Below, piece by piece: positions 26,200 to 34,320 of a stretch of DNA of 42,767 bases. The DNA comes from Nitrososphaerota archaeon (GTDB lineage Archaea; Thermoproteota; Nitrososphaeria; Nitrososphaerales; Nitrosopumilaceae): NCBI GenBank assembly GCA_028866895.1, contig JAGWHF010000014.1, positions 1 to 42,767 on the forward strand, given 5' to 3'. Made by a program: the position numbers and the translations under genes. The notes under the pieces are model-generated. The model had not been told where the DNA came from and made no database searches. It saw nothing but the letters and a program-made list of their open reading frames with translations. Every line of letters starts with the position of its first letter. The stretch's first letter is position 1.

Positions 26200-26229
26200 T
26201 GTCTGTTTTGCAAGAATATTAAACAGACA
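26200..26229. promoter_or_regulatory. 9-bp perfect inverted repeat around the nitroreductase TATA box
   Basis: TGTCTGTTT (26200-26208) and AAACAGACA (26221-26229), separated by 12 nt, bracket the region from the TATA box to the start. They lie next to the regulon palindrome. This would suit a second, negative regulator, or a hairpin. Confidence 0.5.
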
Positions 26230-26232
26230 AAT

Positions 26233-26252
26233 GATTCTCATTGCTGAGAACG
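26233..26252. promoter_or_regulatory. Regulon palindrome for the nitroreductase operon
   Basis: GATTCTCA-TTGC-TGAGAACG, symmetric TTCTCA/TGAGAA halves, 39 nt from the minus-strand ATG at 26193. Confidence 0.82.
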
Positions 26253-26369
26253 ACGAAATTTCACTTATTTTGAGAAGGTCTACAACTAGAAAAAACCATG
26301 GAAAGAGCAGCCATGGGTGCCAATGACGCGCGCTGGATCCTTAAATTTTGTTTTATCACCAGGTCTAGG

Positions 26370-26389
26370 CTATATCAGATCTGAAATTC
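26370..26389. promoter_or_regulatory. Regulon palindrome for the 26429 USP
   Basis: CTATATCA-GATC-TGAAATTC, core TCA-N4-TGA, 39 nt from ATG 26429, with TTAATTATA about 25 nt before the start. Confidence 0.78.
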
Positions 26390-26428
26390 GTGAATCGACT
26401 TAATTATAGTCGGTTTTCCATATAATTT

Positions 26429-26884
26429 ATGACAGGTAAGGCGTACAAAAACATTCTAGTTCCCTTTGACGACTCCCAATTTTCCCGAAAGGCCTTTGAG
26501 ACTGCAAAAATTCTGGCCAAATCCTTTGGCAGCAGACTTCACATCGTCACCGTTGTAGACATCAGTGGCGTTGTCTCACCAGGCATGATCCGTTCAGAGG
26601 ACAGGAAGGCAATAAGGCAGATAAAAGAATCCATCAAAACGTCGGCAAAAAGGATGGTCGCAGAAAAGGAAGAAGAGTGCAAGGCCGAAGGAATTCCTGC
26701 AAGTGGATGGGTTTTGGACGGTCCGGTAGCAAACGAGATTCTGAAGTTTGCCAAGCAAAGAAACATGGAACTCATCATAATTGGAAGCAGAGGACTTTCC
26801 GGTCTTTCCAAGATAATGGCATTGGGTAGCGTCAGCAGAAGAATCTCAGAAATGGCTCCATGTCCCGTAATGATAGTGCGTTAA
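26429..26884 (+). CDS. Universal stress protein (UspA family)
   Basis: A 151-aa USP: ILVPFDDSQFSRKAF at the N-terminus, GSRG...LGSVSRRIS at the C-terminus (about residues 119-134; spacing G-x2-G-x10-GS). It shares the ALGSVSRR signature with the USP at 41553, marking a second USP subgroup in this array. The mRNA is predicted to be leaderless from the palindrome at 26370-26389. It is monocistronic and convergent with the ABC genes. Confidence 0.92.
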   Translation: MTGKAYKNILVPFDDSQFSRKAFETAKILAKSFGSRLHIVTVVDISGVVSPGMIRSEDRKAIRQIKESIKTSAKRMVAEKEEECKAEGIPASGWVLDGPVANEILKFAKQRNMELIIIGSRGLSGLSKIMALGSVSRRISEMAPCPVMIVR

Positions 26885-26978
26885 ATCCATCCCCATCATT
26901 TCAGGGTTAAATTTCCAGTTCCTGGTTTGCGATGGTGCGACCTTTCCTCGTATTTTTTCCATTAATACCCACCACGCA

Positions 26979-27752
26979 TCATACAGCCTTCATCCTTTTG
27001 AACGAGTAAATCCCCGCAGTGCCAAGAGCTATCGCGTAAACTAAAAGTAGTAACGTGTCAAGCGGAAAAGGCCTGCTTCCAACCCCAAGAACGGCACTTC
27101 GCATTGCACTCACACCATAGGTGGCTGGGTCAAAGGAGGTAAGAATTGACAGCCAAGGCGGTAGATTTTCTAGTGGAAACAATGCCCCGCTTAGGAAAAA
27201 CAGGGGAAAAACAACAAAACTCACAATAAGCTGAAATCCCTCCAAGCTTTGCATATAGCTGCCTATTGCCAGACCAAGGGAGGTGAGAGCAAAGGAGAGA
27301 AGAAGCACTATTACGATCGCCTCCACTATGCCGTAGGGCGTGTATGGCATCCCGATTATGGCACCTACGAACAACAATATCGCAGCCTGAAGAAGTGAGC
27401 TTGTCATCCCCCCTAGCGCCTTACCTACGAATATGGTACCCCTGCTTACCGGGGCAACCATCACACTTTTGAGAAAATCAAACTTCCTGTCCCATATGAC
27501 ATATGAACCAAAAAAGACTGATGTGAAGATGACTGACATGCACACTATGCCCGGGAATATGAATTTCTGATACCCGACGCCCCCCTCGCTTGTCAGAGTC
27601 GCAACGGAGCCAAACCCAATGCCAATGACAAACAGCCACAGAAGCGGAGTGAATGTCGACGCCACCAGCCGGCTTCTTTCCCGCAGAAATACCTTGAACT
27701 CCCTCAGCCACAAGGCATATACTTTTTCAAAGACGGATATACTACTTGCCAT
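26979..27752 (-). CDS. ABC-2 type transporter permease
   Basis: A 257-aa membrane protein with six hydrophobic segments and the ABC-2 pattern FPLFFLSGALFPLENLPPWL near residue 190, typical of drug/polysaccharide or Nod-type exporters. ATG 27752 begins MASSISVFEKVYALWLREFK. The longer frame from 27812 would overlap the ATPase gene by over 70 bp, whereas 27752 overlaps its end by 11 bp. Works with the ATPase encoded just upstream; substrate unknown. Confidence 0.87.
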   Translation of the reverse strand: MASSISVFEKVYALWLREFKVFLRERSRLVASTFTPLLWLFVIGIGFGSVATLTSEGGVGYQKFIFPGIVCMSVIFTSVFFGSYVIWDRKFDFLKSVMVAPVSRGTIFVGKALGGMTSSLLQAAILLFVGAIIGMPYTPYGIVEAIVIVLLLSFALTSLGLAIGSYMQSLEGFQLIVSFVVFPLFFLSGALFPLENLPPWLSILTSFDPATYGVSAMRSAVLGVGSRPFPLDTLLLLVYAIALGTAGIYSFKRMKAV

Positions 27753-28695
27753 ACTGGGCGTACCTCTCCATAAATCCTCCTTCCCCACTCTCCTTGATGT
27801 TCTTTGAAGCAAGCTTTAGGAACACATCATTTAGGTCAGGGGACCTAAACTCCACATATTCCGAATCAACATGCCGCAATATGTCGGGAATATTTTTCTT
27901 GGCATTCTCTACAAGCATCACGACGTCACCGTCAACTATCTCAACCTTTCTTACATAAGGCAACAGCCTGATATTCTCCAACGCCTTCCACGATCTTGGC
28001 CTTATCTTTACGATGTCACCCCCCAAGGATTTTTTCAGGTTAAGAGGGCTGTCAAGTGCGATTATCTTCCCCTCATCTATTATGCCAATCCTGTTGCAGA
28101 GATGGTCGGCCTCCTCCATGTAATGGGTTGTTAGGATTATCGTCATCTTCTCTTCCTTCACCAGTTTTTTTATGTACTCCCACATCATCCCCCTGCTGTT
28201 CGGGTCAAGACCAAGTGTAGGCTCGTCAAGGAACATAACGGTCGGTCTATGAAGCAGGCCCCGGGCTATTTCCAGCCTCCTTCTCATACCTCCCGAATAT
28301 TTCTTTACTTGGTCATGCTGCCTTTCTGCCAGTCCTACCAGATCAAGTACAGACTGGATTCGCTTTTCTCTATCATATGACGGTACGCCATAAAGAAACG
28401 CGTGAATCTTCAAGTTTTCATATCCCGTCAGCATATCATCACTGCTTGGAGCCTGAAAAACGATGCCTATCGATGACCTCACCTTTGCGGGTTGCGCAAT
28501 TATATCGAACCCGTTTACCAGAGCCGTTCCAGATGTCGGCTTTAGCAGAGTGGCCAGCATGTGTATCACAGTTGTCTTACCCGCACCATTAGGGCCCAAA
28601 AGGCCGAAAACCTCGTTCTGCCCTATTTCCAAATTAATATCATCTACCGCTAGCAACCCCTCGTACCGCTTTGTCAGATGCGTTATCTTGATCAA
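27742..28695 (-). CDS. ABC transporter ATP-binding protein
   Basis: A 317-aa nucleotide-binding subunit of the DrrA/CcmA type. Walker A LLGPNGAGKTT, Q-loop VFQAPSSDD, signature YSGGMRRRLEIARGL, Walker B VMFLDEPTLGLDP, H-loop TTHYMEEAD, then an approximately 90-residue C-terminal extension. The TTG start at 28695 is supported by a TATA-like CATAATATC about 28 nt upstream. A degenerate palindrome (28737-28756) stands 41 nt away, borderline for the regulon. Forms an exporter with the permease. Confidence 0.9.
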   Translation of the reverse strand: MIKITHLTKRYEGLLAVDDINLEIGQNEVFGLLGPNGAGKTTVIHMLATLLKPTSGTALVNGFDIIAQPAKVRSSIGIVFQAPSSDDMLTGYENLKIHAFLYGVPSYDREKRIQSVLDLVGLAERQHDQVKKYSGGMRRRLEIARGLLHRPTVMFLDEPTLGLDPNSRGMMWEYIKKLVKEEKMTIILTTHYMEEADHLCNRIGIIDEGKIIALDSPLNLKKSLGGDIVKIRPRSWKALENIRLLPYVRKVEIVDGDVVMLVENAKKNIPDILRHVDSEYVEFRSPDLNDVFLKLASKNIKESGEGGFMERYAQYGK

Positions 28696-28805
28696 TTCGA
28701 TATCGTTAGTATTGGGATGATATTATGTTTAGGACGATGTCTCATAGGAGAGAAACTGCAATCCCGCCTTAAAAGTGACTAGACTTTGAATGAAAAAATA
28801 GGGAG

Positions 28806-29318
28806 TTATGCTGCCTTTGGTTGAGATTGTAACTCTTTTTTGGATGATGTTTTTTTTGGCAGCTCAACCGTAAGAACGCCGTTGTTAACGTTCGCGGTTA
28901 TGCCAGATTCCAAGATCCTTTCCGGCAACGTGAGGACCCTCTGATACCTCAGAAACGACCTTTCATTCCGCACGAATTCCTTTGACTTTTCCTCTCGTGC
29001 GTCTTTGTGTTCCGCAGAGATATCCACCTGCCTTCCCGTTACATTCACCTTGACCTCGTCGCTTGCGATTCCTGGCAAGTCGGCGGTAAGGACGTACCTG
29101 TCGCCCTTGTCCACCACATCACAGCTTACATCTCTTGGAAACTGCCTCATATAGGTAGGCATGGTATCGAACATGCGGTCAAAATTTTCAGTTACTTGCG
29201 ACCACATCGATTCCACATCCTTGAACCAGGGCAAGTCAAACCACGGTGAGTACAGCGAATCAAACCACGGGTTTCGAATTGTTGTAGGAAGCCGCTTCTC
29301 ATTGGTGACCTTTACCAT
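28806..29318 (-). CDS. hsp20: Small heat-shock protein (Hsp20/alpha-crystallin)
   Basis: A 170-aa sHsp. It has an N-terminal aromatic arm (NPWFDSLYSPWFDLPWF), then an alpha-crystallin domain (about 60-155) with CDVVDKGDRYVLTADLPGIASDEVKVNV, SFLRYQRVLTLPERI and NNGVLTVELPKK, and a Lys-rich tail. Of the two Hsp20s here, this is the one with a classical full-length layout. The ATG is 38 nt from the palindrome at 29357-29376, with ATTTTTAAG about 27 nt upstream. It is the archaeal parallel of HspX in the DosR regulon. Confidence 0.94.
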   Translation of the reverse strand: MVKVTNEKRLPTTIRNPWFDSLYSPWFDLPWFKDVESMWSQVTENFDRMFDTMPTYMRQFPRDVSCDVVDKGDRYVLTADLPGIASDEVKVNVTGRQVDISAEHKDAREEKSKEFVRNERSFLRYQRVLTLPERILESGITANVNNGVLTVELPKKTSSKKELQSQPKAA

Positions 29319-29356
29319 ATTTTAGAACTTGCTTGAAACCTTAAAAATAATCTCTT

Positions 29357-29376
29357 GATTCTCAATCTTGATAATC
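29357..29376. promoter_or_regulatory. Regulon palindrome for the Hsp20 gene at 28806
   Basis: GATTCTCA-ATCT-TGATAATC, 38 nt from the minus-strand ATG at 29318. Confidence 0.85.
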
Positions 29377-29482
29377 CTTCCAAGCCAGCATTTGAATGAC
29401 ATCCAATTGAAAATGCAACCTGTTGTTCCAAAGTGTTAAAGGATATGGATGAAAATCCCCCCTGAGAGGGAGACGACTCGGC

Positions 29483-29502
29483 AATTATCAACAATGGTAT
29501 TG
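29483..29502. promoter_or_regulatory. Regulon palindrome for phaC
   Basis: AATTATCA-ACAA-TGGTATTG (TCA-N4-TGG core), 38 nt from ATG 29541, with ATTTAAAAC centred 26 nt before the start. Confidence 0.68.
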
Positions 29503-29540
29503 AACGCCTGATTTAAAACCATAAACAACTCTTTTAGGTC

Positions 29541-30875
29541 ATGTCAATGGCCTTGCTTGAGACGCCATTAACCCCCAAGAACGATCTTTCCAATCCCTAT
29601 TATGATTACTGGTACCATTGGTCCAGTTTTTCCGCCAAATACAGCCTTTCACTATATGAAGCATCTGTACAAGCTTTCAGGTCATTTCTAAATCCCGAAG
29701 AATCCGCATCGAGGTTGGAAAGGAACATTAGGACTTCCTTTGATAACACGTTGCGGGCTGCCCTGAAGGACGAGCGTTTGGTTTCAAGCATGAGAGAATT
29801 TGTAGAATCTTGGCTAAGGCTAATCAACATCACTGGCCACAGGCAATTGGTGGGCAATCTCAGTAACTTTATGACTTATGAGAACAGGTTTCTAGAACCG
29901 TTGCGAGACAACATCAATCGTACGCCTTCCGAGGTTGTAGAAATCAAGGGCAGGTTTAACATGCTTCACTACAAGTCCAAGCAGCCATCCGAACACAGGA
30001 CCCCATTGCTCATAGTATACTCCCTTATCAACAGGTATTACATCCTGGACCTCCTGCCAAAGGTCAGCGTCATAAAGAATCTCCAAAACCAGGGTTTTGA
30101 TGTTTATGCAACAGACTGGGGCACGCCTTCCACCTTTGATAGCCATCTTTCCCTTGAGACATACGCAGAGGAATATGTTGGAAACGCCATTGAAAAAATC
30201 AAGGAGAAAACAGGCTGCAAAAAAGTATCCCTTTTTGGATACTGCTGGGGAGGACTTTTCTCACTAATCTATACTGCGCTACACCAGGATAATGTAAAAA
30301 ATCTGGTCCTTCATGCTACCCCTGTAGATATCGAAAAGGGGAAGACTGTGATAGAAAAATGGACTGCCAGCCTTGATGCGGACGAACTTGTTGATTCATG
30401 CGGCAACGTTCCCGGCTGGTTGCTCAACCTATCTTTCGTGCTACGGAACCCCGTGGAAACTTTGTTGAAGTATCCGCACTATTTTAGCGAGCCGAGGACG
30501 GTTGATGAGATACAGCAGTTTTTTTCAATCGAGACTTGGCTTTATGACAGTCGACCAATAATAGGCGAGGTTTATCGAGAGATAGTAGACCAGGTATACA
30601 GGGACAACCTGCTTATCAAAAATAGTATGATGGTAGGCTCCGAGGCGGTAGATCTGCGAAGCATCAAAGTACCGATTTTGGATATTGTTGGAACTAATGA
30701 CGACTTGGTCCCTCCATCATCAAGCAAATCCATCATGGATGCCATAGGAAGCGCGGACAAGAAGCTCATCGAGTTTCCAACCGGCCATGTGGGGTTGTGC
30801 ATATCCCAGAATGCCCATGAAAGGCTCTGGCCAGAGGTTGGCAAATGGCTTTCAGAAAGATCAGGGCAAGACTGA
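29541..30875 (+). CDS. phaC: Class III polyhydroxyalkanoate synthase subunit PhaC
   Basis: Polymerises hydroxyacyl-CoA into storage polyester. The 444-aa protein has the PhaC nucleophile box GYCWGG (Cys in place of the lipase Ser, about residue 236), Asp in VGTNDDLVPP (about 390), His in PTGHVGLC (about 420), and the conserved TDWGTP block. Length and lack of a long N-terminal domain point to class III, which needs a PhaE partner; none is seen nearby. The ATG at 29541 is leaderless. Co-control with stress genes suggests polymer storage on growth arrest. The 127 bp to the next gene holds nothing recognised. Confidence 0.92.
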   Translation: MSMALLETPLTPKNDLSNPYYDYWYHWSSFSAKYSLSLYEASVQAFRSFLNPEESASRLERNIRTSFDNTLRAALKDERLVSSMREFVESWLRLINITGHRQLVGNLSNFMTYENRFLEPLRDNINRTPSEVVEIKGRFNMLHYKSKQPSEHRTPLLIVYSLINRYYILDLLPKVSVIKNLQNQGFDVYATDWGTPSTFDSHLSLETYAEEYVGNAIEKIKEKTGCKKVSLFGYCWGGLFSLIYTALHQDNVKNLVLHATPVDIEKGKTVIEKWTASLDADELVDSCGNVPGWLLNLSFVLRNPVETLLKYPHYFSEPRTVDEIQQFFSIETWLYDSRPIIGEVYREIVDQVYRDNLLIKNSMMVGSEAVDLRSIKVPILDIVGTNDDLVPPSSSKSIMDAIGSADKKLIEFPTGHVGLCISQNAHERLWPEVGKWLSERSGQD

Positions 30876-31002
30876 TGGATGAGATCCTAGCCCATTATTC
30901 CAAAGATATGATCGATGGAAACCCGCAGACCACATGTGCATGGGATAGTAGTGGATATTGTACAGCCAGACCAAGCCAATAGGAAGTGCAAACCCCATGG
31001 AA

Positions 31003-31812
31003 TCATTCCATTATGTAAAAAAGACAAGACGCTGCCAAAATATATCCGTGATAGACTGTAATCTGGTACAATCCCGGGGGAGGATTTGATCCAAAGTCCA
31101 TTGTAGTTTGGAACCCCCCAAGGTATGCACCATAGGCAACCAGTTGACTCGTATTCCCAGAGGGCGATCTTATCTTAAGAATGATTGGCTCCCCCATGTG
31201 ATAACTGCCGACCCTCCCGTGGATCCTGACAAGTATTGCCTTTCCTTCTTCGTAATAAGTGGCCTGATCCGTTGAAACAACCCCACCCGAGCTTGACGAG
31301 TTTTCCCTTTGGCTGCTACCCATGACGGAAAATGATCTTATAGGAGACGATCCTCCCTTGAATCCAGGCTTTAATGCTGTGGCGTACCACAGGTAGTGGC
31401 CCGCATCAAGGGTATTTTGATCCGGCAGTACGAGGCTTGCCATACCTGAAGAGTCAGTGTATGACAACCCTGCATTGTGCATTGCCGCATCCACAGGTCC
31501 TCCCTCCATCCAGAACTGGATTCGGGCCCCCTCCACAGGAAGTCCTCCACGTGTCACTTTAACCCCAAGAATTGACGGATATCTGACAAGGGTCTCCCCT
31601 TCATTTGGAGAAATAGGGGTGACTTGCAAGGTAAGGACGCCTGTTGAAGGGATGGAGATTGCCTGTTCCGAGATTGGAGCCGCCTGCCAAGAAACCGTAG
31701 AACCCCAATGGCAAAGAATCAATATTGTTGCAACCAATATGGTTATGAACGAGATTGGCTTGGCATAATCGGCATTACTTCCGTCATCCTGAATGCTGGT
31801 CGATTTTACCAC
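31003..31812 (-). CDS. Membrane-anchored protein with Ig-like domain
   Basis: A 269-aa protein. It has a cytoplasmic N-terminus of about 20 residues and one transmembrane/signal-anchor segment (ISFITILVATILILCHW, about 20-37). An extracellular beta-sandwich of bacterial-Ig type follows (about 60-165: RGGLPVEGARIQFWMEGG...TDSSGMASLVLPD...HYLWYATALKPGF), then a second beta domain to the end. Likely surface-exposed; no enzymatic motif. Start is GTG at 31812: it is 40 nt from the palindrome at 31853-31872 and 26 nt from a TTTAATTA box, so leaderless. It is one of only two exported proteins in the array. Confidence 0.78.
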   Translation of the reverse strand: MVKSTSIQDDGSNADYAKPISFITILVATILILCHWGSTVSWQAAPISEQAISIPSTGVLTLQVTPISPNEGETLVRYPSILGVKVTRGGLPVEGARIQFWMEGGPVDAAMHNAGLSYTDSSGMASLVLPDQNTLDAGHYLWYATALKPGFKGGSSPIRSFSVMGSSQRENSSSSGGVVSTDQATYYEEGKAILVRIHGRVGSYHMGEPIILKIRSPSGNTSQLVAYGAYLGGFQTTMDFGSNPPPGLYQITVYHGYILAASCLFYIME

Positions 31813-31852
31813 AGATCTGAAACCTAATTTGTGTTAATTAAACTCCGGGGAA

Positions 31853-31872
31853 TGATATCACAGTTGAGAAAA
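31853..31872. promoter_or_regulatory. Regulon palindrome for the Ig-like protein gene
   Basis: TGATATCA-CAGT-TGAGAAAA, core TCA-N4-TGA, 40 nt from the GTG at 31812 (minus). Confidence 0.72.
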
Positions 31873-31945
31873 ACCGCCCATCCCGCCAGATGACCTAACT
31901 GCAATTTTTCCAATCCTGTGAGTGGATCTACCCAATTCAATCGGC

Positions 31946-31965
31946 TTTTATCATTCTTGATAATT
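31946..31965. promoter_or_regulatory. Regulon palindrome for the CBS gene at 32005
   Basis: TTTTATCA-TTCT-TGATAATT, 39 nt from the TTG start at 32005; TTTATTAT centred 26 nt before the start. Confidence 0.8.
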
Positions 31966-32004
31966 TTGATTCTGTTTATTATCCGCGGCTGAAAATCATC
32001 ATCA

Positions 32005-32787
32005 TTGGCATTAAAGACTGCTGATCTTTTGGTTGCAGACTATATGACACCCAGACCCTTTGCAGTAAAAAAAGATACGAGGCTTCAGGATGCAGTCAAC
32101 ATAATGGCCGAACACGGCATAGGAAACCTCGTGGTCCTGCAAAGAAACAGACCCGCAGGAATCCTGACCGAAAGAGGGATCCTAGACCACCTGGTGACGC
32201 ACAAGAAAATCCAAAGTATCCCACTATCAAAGATCGAACTAAACGGGTTTACACCGGTAAATATCGGGTTCAAGGTAATAGATGCAGCAAAACTCATGAT
32301 TTCCAGAAAAACAAGGCTGTTAGTTTTTGACGACAACAGGTTTGTCGGAATAATTACCGCAACCGACCTTGTAAGAGCATTCCGGCGCACTTCCATCAAT
32401 CCGGACCTACAAAATGTGGTTTCAAGAAATCCGTATTCCGTCGATTATAACAGCAGCGTTTTGGAATCATGCGGAATAATGAAAGCCAGAAGAATTGGAA
32501 GTGTCATAGTTTCCCGAAACGGACGGCCTTACGGCATTTTCACAGAACGTGATTTGACAGTAAACGTGCTCCAGAACGGATCGGATATAAAAAATCCGGT
32601 GGGTGGTTATTGCACTACACCATTGATATCCTCCGAGATAGGCATCAAAGGAAGGGACGCGGCAGGGAAAATGTCCAAGAACAACGTCAAAAGGCTGGTC
32701 ATCACAAAGGCAGGGAAGATATACGGAATTGTGACCTCAAGGGACGTGGTGGACGCCTTCCAACAGGGATTTTCCGATGAGGGCTAG
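32005..32787 (+). CDS. Four-CBS-domain protein
   Basis: A 260-aa protein of two Bateman modules: VADYMTPRPFAVKKD...GILTERGILDHL; KTRLLVFDDNRFVGIITATDLVRAF; IGSVIVSRNGRPYGIFTERDLTVNV; RLVITKAGKIYGIVTSRDVVDAF. It is a paralog of the proteins at 32953 and 35524, which share the same four-motif layout and the ending GIVT.RD(V/I)V.A(F/Y). TTG at 32005 is supported by the 39-nt operator spacing and TATA box. Adenylate sensing is the usual role; no effector domain is attached. Confidence 0.9.
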   Translation: MALKTADLLVADYMTPRPFAVKKDTRLQDAVNIMAEHGIGNLVVLQRNRPAGILTERGILDHLVTHKKIQSIPLSKIELNGFTPVNIGFKVIDAAKLMISRKTRLLVFDDNRFVGIITATDLVRAFRRTSINPDLQNVVSRNPYSVDYNSSVLESCGIMKARRIGSVIVSRNGRPYGIFTERDLTVNVLQNGSDIKNPVGGYCTTPLISSEIGIKGRDAAGKMSKNNVKRLVITKAGKIYGIVTSRDVVDAFQQGFSDEG

Positions 32788-32893
32788 ATACCAGCCCGAA
32801 AGTAAAACCTCCCGTCTTGTTTGTAAAAGTGCACAAATTTCGTGGTTTAAATCAAGCCAAGTTCCCTTAAAAACGGAAAGACCGCCATTTCTT

Positions 32894-32913
32894 GATTCTC
32901 ATATGTGATATTC
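32894..32913. promoter_or_regulatory. Regulon palindrome for the CBS-TIR operon
   Basis: GATTCTCA-TATG-TGATATTC, 39 nt from ATG 32953; AGTAAAATA about 26 nt before the start. Confidence 0.82.
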
Positions 32914-32952
32914 TGTTTTCACAGTAAAATAGTGGTTTGACCCAACAATCAC

Positions 32953-33720
32953 ATGGTTTTGGATACCATAACACTGAAGGTGGGAGATCACATGACCGAG
33001 AATCCCGTCTCGGTGGATAGCAAGACCAGTCTTCACGATTCCATCGCCATCATGGCAGGAAAAAACATCGGAAACCTGATAGTAGACAACGATGGCGTCC
33101 CTTCGGCGCTTCTAACCGAGAGGGAGATCATTTCCCACATAATTCGGGAGGGCGGAATACCAGAAATTCCCGTAGGAGAGGCAGCAGTCAGCAGATTTGA
33201 AAAAGTTTCTCCAGATGATCTTGTCATCAATGCTGCAAAAAAGATGATAGTGGACAAAAAGAGGCTACTTGTGTTTGATGAAAATAGGCTCGTTGGCATA
33301 ATAACAGTGACAGACATGCTCAGGGGTCTGAGGTCTACCGGAGGAAATCCATCATTGGAGGGGGTAGTTCGAGGCAGGGTGAAAAGATGCACATATCATG
33401 ATTCGATTTTCACGGCATCAAAGACAATGTACTCCAAAAAAATAGGAAGCATCCTAGTATCCAATGCGCCCGAAAAACAAGGAATCTTCACTGAAAGGGA
33501 CCTTCTCAACAGGGTAATTACCAAAGGTGTCGACTTGATGGACAGGGTCGGAAAGTATTCATCCATCCCGCTCATCACAGCACGCCTAGGCATAATGGGA
33601 GATGAGGCCGCGGAAATAATGTCAAAGAACAAAATAAAGAGATTGCCCTTAACTCACGACGGCACCGTCAAGGGCATAGTTACTGCCCGCGACATTGTCG
33701 AAGCATTTTCAAGACCCTGA
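32953..33720 (+). CDS. Four-CBS-domain protein
   Basis: A 255-aa paralog of the protein at 32005 with four CBS motifs (VGDHMTENPVSVDSK...ALLTEREIISHI; RLLVFDENRLVGIITVTDMLRGL; IGSILVSN...GIFTERDLLNRV; RLPLTHDGTVKGIVTARDIVEAF). It is leaderless from the palindrome at 32894-32913. The TIR-domain gene starts 14 nt after its stop on the same strand, so the two probably form an operon in which nucleotide sensing and TIR signalling may be linked. Confidence 0.9.
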   Translation: MVLDTITLKVGDHMTENPVSVDSKTSLHDSIAIMAGKNIGNLIVDNDGVPSALLTEREIISHIIREGGIPEIPVGEAAVSRFEKVSPDDLVINAAKKMIVDKKRLLVFDENRLVGIITVTDMLRGLRSTGGNPSLEGVVRGRVKRCTYHDSIFTASKTMYSKKIGSILVSNAPEKQGIFTERDLLNRVITKGVDLMDRVGKYSSIPLITARLGIMGDEAAEIMSKNKIKRLPLTHDGTVKGIVTARDIVEAFSRP

Positions 33721-33734
33721 AAACTGGAATCACC

Positions 33735-34313
33735 ATGATCCGCCGTATTTTTATCGGTTATGCAGGAGGAGACGAGGTCAACGCACGGCAGCTCGCAGAG
33801 GCAGTCTCCAGACTTGGCAACACCGAGGTTTTCATCCCAAACATCCTGGATACTCATGACAGGAATTTGGCCAAAAAAATCAGGAATGGCATAGAAAGTT
33901 CGCATCTAATTATCCTGCTGATTACTTTCAACAGTACAAATACAATCTGGTTGAACCAGGAAATCGGCTACGCAGCGGCTAAAAACATCCCAACGATCCC
34001 CATCGTCGAGAAGGGAATAGACCTGAAGGGATTTCTCGAGGGCATGCAATTCATCGTATTCCAGCGTGGAGATTTTAAGAACGACATATACCAAACAATC
34101 TCAAGAACACGGAGAGTATTTTCTAAACTAGAGACCCCCATCACGCAGTTTCAAGCAACATGCCCCGGATGTAAAATCCAATTATTTCTGAGTATTCCCT
34201 CACAGAATGTCATTGAAAAAATGATCGAAAGGAAGGAAAGAATTCAACACCGATGCAACTCCTGTGCTACAATTTTTTACATTGACCCTGAAACTTTGGA
34301 GAGTCAGGCATAG
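33735..34313 (+). CDS. TIR-domain protein with C-terminal zinc ribbon
   Basis: A 192-aa protein. Residues 1-130 have the TIR flavodoxin-like pattern: RRIFIGYAGGDEVNARQLAEAV, then strand EVFIPN, KKIRNGIESSHLIILLIT, and WLNQEIGYAAA, whose Glu matches the NADase catalytic position of TIR enzymes, then IPTIPIVEKG. Residues about 143-185 form a zinc ribbon with CPGC and CNSC. TIR domains in prokaryotes cleave NAD or make cyclic ADP-ribose signals, often in immunity. Here it follows a CBS gene by 14 nt in a stress regulon, so a role in NAD depletion or dormancy is conceivable but inferred. Confidence 0.78.
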   Translation: MIRRIFIGYAGGDEVNARQLAEAVSRLGNTEVFIPNILDTHDRNLAKKIRNGIESSHLIILLITFNSTNTIWLNQEIGYAAAKNIPTIPIVEKGIDLKGFLEGMQFIVFQRGDFKNDIYQTISRTRRVFSKLETPITQFQATCPGCKIQLFLSIPSQNVIEKMIERKERIQHRCNSCATIFYIDPETLESQA

Positions 34314-34320
34314 ATGTACC

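Noticed and set aside
28737-28756. ATGTCTCA-TAGG-AGAGAAAC, 41 nt from the ABC ATPase start
   Set aside because: Core is TCA-N4-AGA and spacing is off by two; too weak to list as a site, though it may be a degraded one.
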